DNA of 12,475 nt. It comes from an uncultured Bacteroidales bacterium. Its GTDB lineage: Bacteria > Bacteroidota > Bacteroidia > Bacteroidales > Paludibacteraceae. The notes under the pieces were generated by a model that was not told the origin of the DNA, did not search any database, and worked only from the letters and a program-made list of their open reading frames with translations. The stretch is taken from positions 1 through 12,475 of the forward strand of contig CALCGR010000059.1 of the NCBI GenBank assembly GCA_937901025.1, read 5' to 3'. The translations under genes were made by a program, and so were the position numbers. Shown here in pieces: positions 6,202 through 12,475 of this stretch (the first letter of the stretch is position 1; each line of letters begins with the position of its first letter).

Positions 6202-7488
6202 ATGAAGAAAGTATTTTTCTTTGCAGCAGTTTTAATCTGCTCAGTTTCCCTGATGGCCGAACAGACGTTGGTTAAGTTCAACATGACGGAGGCTGTCAAG
6301 GTATCCGAAAAAGTGTACGATGGTACTACGGCCGCTCAAACCACGGGTGGGGCTTTCCAAATCTTCGGCAATGTTTCGGAAGAAGATGAAGTTTTTGTGA
6401 AACTCGAAACAGCCTATTTTGACAATGCCAATGTAGGCGGTGGTCACAAAGTGTATTTGGAGTTTGTTTTGGATGGCCAAGATGCCGACAAGTATGCTCT
6501 TGAGCCCAGTTACGAACTCGACTCGGTTACCAATGGTATTATCAAAGCCAAGACCTTGGGGGTTAATCTCGACGATCTGAACATCGCTATTGAGAAGATG
6601 TTCGCCGAGAAGGACGCTTCTGCTAACGTCCTTACTCCCGCCTCGATTGACGAGAACGAGATTATTGCCGGTGATGAGGTTTCGTTGATTACCACGGCTC
6701 GTTATGAAAACGCCGCTGTCGGAATCGATAAGACCATCACGGCTTATTTCCGTTTGGAAGGTGCTGGTGTCGGCAACTATGATTTGGATCGCTCGTCTTA
6801 TGTTTACTCAACCGAGGGTATCATCACCATTCCTATCAAACCCGAACCCTTTGATGATGGTTCGTTCTTCCATACGTCTGACCCGACCGGTTCTTGCCCG
6901 GGTTCGGATGATTATGCAACCTTCAAACTCGTTGATGGTAAGGTTTCTCAAGTTAGCATCTATTATGGCGAAAAAGCCAAAGAGGTTGGTTTTGAGGATG
7001 TAGAAAATGCAGCTCCGTCGGCTTGGACCACGAATGCTATTGACATCGTTATTCCCGAGGGTGCTCCTTGCGGTGCTTATGAGGCAGAGGTTATTTTGAC
7101 GTATATCGGCGAGATGGGTGCTAAATATTCCACCGGTCGTCTGCCCTTCAAATTCACGGTTCACGTATCTGCAGCAGACATCGTTAAGATGTATGAAGAT
7201 GTAGTTGGTGTTCGTGACTTAGACAATCGTTATGTAACTTACCAATGGCTCCGTGATGGTCAAGCCATCCCCGGTGCTACCAAGGCTTACTACCAAGAAG
7301 AAGGTGGCTTGAAGGGTATTTATACCATTCAAATCACTACCGAGGACGGTGAGGTTTATACCAGCTGCGAACAAAGCTTCGGTAATGTTCCTACGGCTCC
7401 CGCAGCTAAGAAAATTGTCGCTGCTGACGGCAGCCTGGTCATCGTTACAGAGAACGGTGAAATGGATATTTTAGGAAATCAACGTTAA
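6202..7488 (+). CDS. Secreted YDG-domain/Ig-like surface protein
   Basis: A 428-residue exported protein of unknown specific role. Residues 1-19 are a signal peptide (KK, hydrophobic core, cut near SLMA|EQ). Two YDG-type repeats follow: about 35-115, starting KVYDGTTAA and ending with DADKYALEP, and about 150-210, with GDEVSL...GVGNYDLD. A middle region (220-325) holds several cysteines and beta-rich sequence. An Ig-like segment with YQWLRDGQAIPGATKAYYQ lies at about 347-365. The last 26 residues (KKIVAADGSLVIV...DILGNQR) resemble the end of type IX secretion (T9SS) sorting domains, with a glycine-containing turn before a final strand. This likeness is weak and inferred. The gene is first in a set with the OmpA gene, 20 bases apart, with GCT, GGT and CGT-type codons suggesting high expression. 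Likely cell-surface or adhesin-like. Confidence 0.72.
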   Translation: MKKVFFFAAVLICSVSLMAEQTLVKFNMTEAVKVSEKVYDGTTAAQTTGGAFQIFGNVSEEDEVFVKLETAYFDNANVGGGHKVYLEFVLDGQDADKYALEPSYELDSVTNGIIKAKTLGVNLDDLNIAIEKMFAEKDASANVLTPASIDENEIIAGDEVSLITTARYENAAVGIDKTITAYFRLEGAGVGNYDLDRSSYVYSTEGIITIPIKPEPFDDGSFFHTSDPTGSCPGSDDYATFKLVDGKVSQVSIYYGEKAKEVGFEDVENAAPSAWTTNAIDIVIPEGAPCGAYEAEVILTYIGEMGAKYSTGRLPFKFTVHVSAADIVKMYEDVVGVRDLDNRYVTYQWLRDGQAIPGATKAYYQEEGGLKGIYTIQITTEDGEVYTSCEQSFGNVPTAPAAKKIVAADGSLVIVTENGEMDILGNQR

Positions 7489-7493
7489 TTTTG

Positions 7494-7500
7494 AAAGGAG
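7494..7500 (+). promoter_or_regulatory. Shine-Dalgarno sequence that fixes the OmpA gene start
   Basis: AAAGGAG lies 8 bases before the ATG at 7509. A strong site like this is uncommon in this phylum, and it selects 7509 over the in-frame TTG at 7491, which it would otherwise sit inside. Confidence 0.75.
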
Positions 7501-7508
7501 ATACAACT

Positions 7509-9863
7509 ATGCGTAAATTTATTGTATTTGCCCTTGTGGCTTTAACTGCTGTATCTACTTTTGCAGCAAATGAAGATTCTACTCGTATTGCGTTAACGGA
7601 TTCTGTCCGCGTTCGCAACCCCCATCATAGTGTTATGATCAATGTCGGTGGCGGTTTGAATACGATGGTTTATAAAATGAACGATGGTAAGACGAAAGTC
7701 GGCGGTGGTGCTCTGCTCCAAGCGCAATACCAATATATGTTCAATGAGAACTGGGGTATCGGTGCCGGTATCGGTTTCTCGTCCCTGAACTCGAAGGCTA
7801 TCCTGAACAATATGGTTCTGGGTGGTCAATCCACGAATGCCGGTGGTGCCAACGAGCAATATGTTCCTTATTCCACCATCAAAGACGGTTGGAAGGAAAC
7901 CCAAAACATGATCTCGATTGACATCCCTGTACAAGCTTTCTATCGTTATGCGATTAACGACAAGTGGGCTTTGCAAGCCGGTTTGGGTCTCACCCTGAAC
8001 TTCCCGGCTTGGATGGGTTATAAGACCAAAGGTAACTATGACAACTCGGCGGACTTCAGTGGGTCCATGGGTGGCAATATGGTTCTGGACGGTGACGTTA
8101 AGGGTCACGGTTTCGGTGCTCAAAACGGTGAACTCAAGGGTAAGATTGCTCACAAGGCTGCTAACGTAGGTCTGCAAGCTGACTTCGGCGGTTTATATAA
8201 CCTCACCGAGTTACTCGACCTCTATATGGGTCTGTACTTAGACGCTCAATTCGTTTCTTGCCAAAAGCAAACAGCTGACGCTGTTCTCAATCCTAACGAG
8301 AACACCTACACCAGCGTGATGAATACGCCGCTCGTAAAGAAAAACGTTAACCCGTTGGAGTTTGGTGTGAAAGTCGGTGTCCGCATCGGTATGCGTGATA
8401 AGAAAGCCGAGGCTGCTGTTGTGGATAGTCTCATGGCAGACCGCCTGGAGGCTTATAAGTCTGCTGAACTCTCTAACCTGGGTCGTGAGGCCGGCTTAGA
8501 GGAGGGTACCGCTTCGGAAGAGATGCAAGCTATCTACGCTAAGTACGCTGAGGCTATCGCCAACGCTTCTTCTCAAGAGGAAGTAGACGAACTCATCGCT
8601 CAAGCGAAGGCTGAGATTGCTCTCCAAAAGACCAAAGAGGCTACTATCGCTGACGTCCAATCCACCATCACCGAGGAGGATAGTGAGGAAGTACGCGCTA
8701 TCGCCGCTGCTTACGCTGAGGCTATCCAAAACGCTTCTTCCGAGGAGGAAGTGGCTGCTTTGAAGGCTGCTGCTTTGAAGGCTATGCAAGACCAACGCGA
8801 TAAGGAAGAGGCTGACCGCCAAGAGCAACTCCGTCGTGAGCGTGCTGAGGAAGAAGCTCGTCTGAAGGCTAACTTGAATGCGAATGCTCCTACCTTCAAT
8901 AAGGTGGCTAAGGCAGAAATCGATACCCTCGTGGCTTACTTAGAGTCTCACCCGGATGATATCCTTTGCCTCACGGGTCACAATGATTCTACCGGCAATG
9001 CCGATAAGGATATGTTCTTAGGTCTCGAGCGCGCACAACAATATAAGGAAGCCCTTGTTGCTCGTGGCGTTGCTGAGGATCGTATCGCTTGCTTCACCAA
9101 GGGTAGTGAAGAGCCTATCGCTGACAACAAGACCGCTGCCGGTCGCAAGGCGAACCGCCGTGTCACTTTCGGTATCCGCAGCAAGGCTGAGGTAGAGGCA
9201 GAGCAATCGCTCGCCGAGGCTCACCAACTCGCTTGGGATGCTGAGCAAGCCCGTCTGGCTGCTCAATCCGGTTTGGATAAGGTGATCGATACCCGTAACG
9301 TGACTTTCGCTCTCAATAGTTATGAGCCTATCTTCAATGAGGAGGCTGTAGAGGGTGTTAAGACCGTTGCCGCTTTCATGGAGCAATATCCTACCAAGAA
9401 CCTCGTGCTGGTGGGTCATACCGATAACACCGGTGATGCTGACTACAACGTGGTTCTCGGTCGCAAACGTGCCGAAGGTTATCGTTCGGAGATGGCGAAG
9501 TATGGTGTTCCTGAAGATCGCGTTGAGTGCGACTCCAAGGGCCCCTATCAGCCGATTGAATCCAACGAGACTTTGGAAGGCCGTAAGGCTAACCGTCGTG
9601 TAGAGATGGCGTTCGTTGAGACCGCTACCGCTGAGGAAGCACTCGTTGCTATTCCTGAGGTAGCTGAGAGCGAAGCTTATCCTATGCTCACCGAGGCTCG
9701 CCGCAATGCTCTGGAAGCTATGGCTGCGGTTGTCGTTCGCCCGGACGATCAACAAACCGCTATCTTCAATGACTATGCTGCTCAAGTAAATAAGTGCAAT
9801 AGCACCGACGCTATCGCAACTGTTGAACAAGCATACGCACAAGCTATTAAGGACGCTCTGTAA
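7509..9863 (+). CDS. OmpA-family outer-membrane protein with N-terminal barrel and two OmpA domains
   Basis: A 784-residue protein thought to link the outer membrane to peptidoglycan. Residues 1-19 are a signal peptide (cut near STFA|A). About 38-296 is a beta-barrel-like region rich in alternating aromatic/polar strands and glycine. Residues 328-430 hold two helical repeats built on YAEAI-NASS-EEV (about 346-360 and 402-416), and a charged coiled-coil-like stretch follows (431-455). Two OmpA domains follow: the first (about 462-557) with GHNDSTGNAD and GRKANRRV, the second (about 597-703) with GHTDNTGDAD and GRKANRRV. A C-terminal helical copy (YAAQVNKCNSTDAI) closes the protein. Both domains keep the usual peptidoglycan-contacting aspartate and arginine positions. 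Two OmpA domains in one chain are unusual; most relatives have one. Codons are strongly biased to GCT, GGT and CGT, which suggests an abundant protein. Confidence 0.88.
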   Translation: MRKFIVFALVALTAVSTFAANEDSTRIALTDSVRVRNPHHSVMINVGGGLNTMVYKMNDGKTKVGGGALLQAQYQYMFNENWGIGAGIGFSSLNSKAILNNMVLGGQSTNAGGANEQYVPYSTIKDGWKETQNMISIDIPVQAFYRYAINDKWALQAGLGLTLNFPAWMGYKTKGNYDNSADFSGSMGGNMVLDGDVKGHGFGAQNGELKGKIAHKAANVGLQADFGGLYNLTELLDLYMGLYLDAQFVSCQKQTADAVLNPNENTYTSVMNTPLVKKNVNPLEFGVKVGVRIGMRDKKAEAAVVDSLMADRLEAYKSAELSNLGREAGLEEGTASEEMQAIYAKYAEAIANASSQEEVDELIAQAKAEIALQKTKEATIADVQSTITEEDSEEVRAIAAAYAEAIQNASSEEEVAALKAAALKAMQDQRDKEEADRQEQLRRERAEEEARLKANLNANAPTFNKVAKAEIDTLVAYLESHPDDILCLTGHNDSTGNADKDMFLGLERAQQYKEALVARGVAEDRIACFTKGSEEPIADNKTAAGRKANRRVTFGIRSKAEVEAEQSLAEAHQLAWDAEQARLAAQSGLDKVIDTRNVTFALNSYEPIFNEEAVEGVKTVAAFMEQYPTKNLVLVGHTDNTGDADYNVVLGRKRAEGYRSEMAKYGVPEDRVECDSKGPYQPIESNETLEGRKANRRVEMAFVETATAEEALVAIPEVAESEAYPMLTEARRNALEAMAAVVVRPDDQQTAIFNDYAAQVNKCNSTDAIATVEQAYAQAIKDAL

Positions 9864-9884
9864 ATCATCAAGCATCGTAGAAGC

Positions 9885-10916
<1,032 letters not shown>

Positions 10917-11061
10917 AATCCGCGTTTTTTTGTTTTTTTTGTCCCCAATAGCCATTTTTTACGATTTTTAAGATTTTTAGTAGAATTTTTGCGATGTTCA
11001 AATTACAAATATTCGTTTTTTTAAGAATATGTGGTCGTTTTTTGGGAAAATGACAGAAAAA

Positions 11062-11093
11062 TTTGCATAATTGGAAAATTTTTAGTAATTTTG
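11062..11093 (+). promoter_or_regulatory. Promoter of the DUF4105/Lnb-like gene
   Basis: TTTG (11062-11065), 20 bases, then TAATTTTG (11086-11093), a full consensus match. The leader is about 75 bases. The rest of the 259-base gap after the glycosyltransferase (10917-11061) is T-rich; no gene and no clear terminator hairpin were seen in it. Confidence 0.75.
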
Positions 11094-11114
11094 CACATTC
11101 CAAAAGAATGCGCC

Positions 11115-11131
11115 TGCGCGCACCGCGCGCA
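11115..11131 (+). promoter_or_regulatory. GC-rich hairpin in the leader of the DUF4105/Lnb-like gene
   Basis: TGCGCGC (11115-11121) and GCGCGCA (11125-11131) form a 7-bp stem with a 3-base loop, all G-C pairs except the closing T-A. It lies about 15 bases after the likely transcription start in otherwise A/T-rich DNA. It could stabilise the mRNA 5' end; function inferred. Confidence 0.5.
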
Positions 11132-11175
11132 TACGTGTACAAAAGGTTGAAAAAGAGGAATAAAAAGTAAAAGTT

Positions 11176-12369
11176 ATGAAAACTTGGATGCACATAATGA
11201 TTTTGGCGATGGGGCTACTGATGGGTAGCTTGCTGCCCGTGTGTGCCCAAGCGCAAGCAACGAGCGAAATCTCGCCCGCGCAGCAGCAAGAACTCTGGAA
11301 GCAACCGGATTTCGTGAAGGCGTATCTGGTAGTGGCAGAGCCGGGTGGGGCGTTGTATTCTATCTTCGGTCACGCGTGCCTGCACCTCGTGTGTGAGGCG
11401 TACGACTTGGATTATTATTTCTCTTACGAGAGCGAAGATGCGTCCAAGAAAGTGTGGCAGTTCATACAGGGGAAGTTAAAGATGGGTATGGCGGCTTTGA
11501 CGCCGGAGGAATATCTGTCGGATTATATAGCCGAAGGTCGTGGGGTAGTGGAGTATGAGCTGAACTTACCGATAGACATCAAGCGTGAACTTTGGCGCGT
11601 ATTGGATCAACATGTTATGGAGGGGATGTACCTGCCTTACGACTTTGAGGCTCGCGGTTGCGCTTATGCTTGCACGAAGATGTTAGAAGAGGCTATGGGT
11701 GAGACGAAGATTGAGTTTGGTCCTTGGGAGGAGGCAAATCTCCGTACGCGTCGCGAGATGTGTTATGATAAAGGGCATAAGGATTATCCTTGGAATATGA
11801 TGTTTATTATGGCGCTTGTTGGGACGGAAGTGGATAAGAAACTTGCGCCGGAGGATAAACTGATTATTCCGACGGAATTGGCGGAAGTTTGGCAGAGAGC
11901 GAAAGTGGAAGGCGAGTCGCTTTTGTCGACGGAAGCGATAGAATTGGCCCCATCGGTTATGCGTCCGGCAAAGACGGTGGTGACCCCGAATTTAGTGGCG
12001 TTGGCGTTGTTGGTATTAGTGATTATTTGTTGGATTGTCCGCAAACCGTATATGGATTGGTTGGTGTTAGGGTTGGTGACGTTGATAGGGGCATTGATGA
12101 CGTATTTGGTACTAATCTCTACACTCCCTTGCACGAGCTTTAATTGTTTAATTGTCCCATTTAATTTGCTGCCGGCGATAGCTTGGAAATGGCGCAAATA
12201 TTGGGCATTGCCGTTTGCAGGATTATTGGTAGTGTGGATGATAGGGATGATTGTTCCGGCGCATCGGTTAGTGGATCCAAGTATGCTTATTTTCACTGCA
12301 GCATGGATAGTGGTGTTGGTAAAGAATGCCCGAATAACATTCTGGCACAGGATTTGTTGGAGAAACTGA
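11176..12369 (+). CDS. DUF4105/Lnb-like envelope protein (candidate lipoprotein N-acyltransferase)
   Basis: A 397-residue protein: signal peptide or anchor (1-24, ending VCAQA), a periplasmic domain (about 40-260), and four membrane segments (about 272-288, 293-315, 342-362, 368-384). The periplasmic domain matches the DUF4105 pattern: YSIFGHACLHL (61-71, invariant GH, H66) and YDFEARGCAYACTKMLEEA (155-173), where C162 sits at the family's conserved cysteine. The stretch LISTLPCTSFNCLIVPFNLLP (312-332) matches the family's proline/asparagine-rich inter-membrane loop. The family includes the Bacteroides protein Lnb, reported to N-acylate lipoproteins with a thiol-dependent domain. By that analogy this protein may finish lipoprotein maturation at the inner membrane. 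The conserved positions are seen in the sequence; the enzyme role is inferred. It has its own promoter, and the next gene begins 34 bases on. Confidence 0.75.
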   Translation: MKTWMHIMILAMGLLMGSLLPVCAQAQATSEISPAQQQELWKQPDFVKAYLVVAEPGGALYSIFGHACLHLVCEAYDLDYYFSYESEDASKKVWQFIQGKLKMGMAALTPEEYLSDYIAEGRGVVEYELNLPIDIKRELWRVLDQHVMEGMYLPYDFEARGCAYACTKMLEEAMGETKIEFGPWEEANLRTRREMCYDKGHKDYPWNMMFIMALVGTEVDKKLAPEDKLIIPTELAEVWQRAKVEGESLLSTEAIELAPSVMRPAKTVVTPNLVALALLVLVIICWIVRKPYMDWLVLGLVTLIGALMTYLVLISTLPCTSFNCLIVPFNLLPAIAWKWRKYWALPFAGLLVVWMIGMIVPAHRLVDPSMLIFTAAWIVVLVKNARITFWHRICWRN

Positions 12370-12403
12370 AATAAATATACGAATTTTAAGATACAAAAAA
12401 GAT

Positions 12404-12475
12404 ATGAGAACTTTTAATTTAGTCAAATCTTTAACAAGAGTTATAAACAATTACAAGGGGTTGCTTATCCTTTGC
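12404..12475 (+). CDS. Start of an unidentified gene, cut by the window end
   Basis: An ATG at 12404 opens 24 codons that reach the last base of the window without a stop. The residues (MRTFNLVKSLTR, then VINNYKGLLILC) show a basic start and the beginning of a hydrophobic stretch, as in a signal peptide or first membrane helix. It lies 34 bases after the DUF4105/Lnb-like gene with no promoter in between, so the two are probably co-transcribed. No family can be recognised from so little, and the start itself is uncertain. Confidence 0.45.
   Translation, partial: MRTFNLVKSLTRVINNYKGLLILC

Noticed and set aside
7491..7508. OmpA gene start at TTG 7491
   Set aside because: The Shine-Dalgarno AAAGGAG would fall inside the gene; ATG 7509 is correctly spaced and begins a clean signal peptide.
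7593..8177. Long minus-strand open frame inside the OmpA gene
   Set aside because: Shadow of the strongly codon-biased plus-strand gene; no start signals and no recognisable domain.
9018..9875. 285-codon minus-strand open frame opposite the OmpA gene
   Set aside because: An artefact of biased codon use on the plus strand, which carries clear OmpA motifs.
10917..10960. Rho-independent terminator after the glycosyltransferase
   Set aside because: There are T-runs but no convincing stem in front of them.
10966..10997. Second promoter upstream of the DUF4105/Lnb-like gene
   Set aside because: TTTTTAGTAGAATTTTTGC resembles the true promoter but does not fit TAnnTTTG; at most a decayed copy.

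Overview
The window looks like chromosomal DNA from a Bacteroidota bacterium, most likely an uncultivated member of the Bacteroidales. Three things support this. Five promoters fit the Bacteroidota pattern (TTTG or close to it, exactly 20 bases, then TAnnTTTG). Leaders are mostly A-rich and lack Shine-Dalgarno sequences. The gene types are also typical: a membrane-anchored AraC regulator, a YDG-domain secreted protein, an OmpA protein with an N-terminal barrel, and a DUF4105 protein. No rRNA, tRNA, CRISPR array, transposase or phage gene was seen.

Layout. Positions 1-1525 (minus) hold aspartate ammonia-lyase, with the start of an rdgB-type nucleotide-pool sanitising gene overlapping its stop. 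A 206-base divergent control region follows, with a perfect palindrome over the aspA promoter and a direct repeat in front of the next promoter. An acyl-CoA synthetase gene (plus) then converges, with a 2-base gap, on a CCA-adding enzyme gene (minus). Upstream of the latter lies a membrane-anchored AraC regulator (minus), transcribed away from an envelope gene set (plus): a secreted YDG/Ig-like protein, a large OmpA protein with two OmpA domains, and a GT-B glycosyltransferase. A separate promoter then drives a DUF4105/Lnb-like protein (candidate lipoprotein N-acyltransferase), and the first 24 codons of another gene reach the window end.

The most unusual feature is a family of very short tandem repeats (7-mers CTCTCAA, CTCTACA, TCAATCC and variants, with related 8-mers). 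They lie at the acyl-CoA synthetase/cca junction, directly upstream of the cca start, and three times inside the glycosyltransferase gene. There they are translated in frame as low-complexity loops between conserved blocks. Each 7-mer is free of stop codons in all frames on the strand that is sense for the glycosyltransferase, but contains a stop on the other strand. Because 7 is not a multiple of 3, gain or loss of one unit would shift the frame, so the gene could be switchable or decaying. Its C-terminus also looks short.

How the genes may work together: the 6202-10916 set and the DUF4105 gene are envelope-related. The AraC regulator, divergent from the set, is a natural but unproven candidate for controlling it. 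The aspA, acyl-CoA synthetase and cca genes are ordinary metabolic or housekeeping functions.
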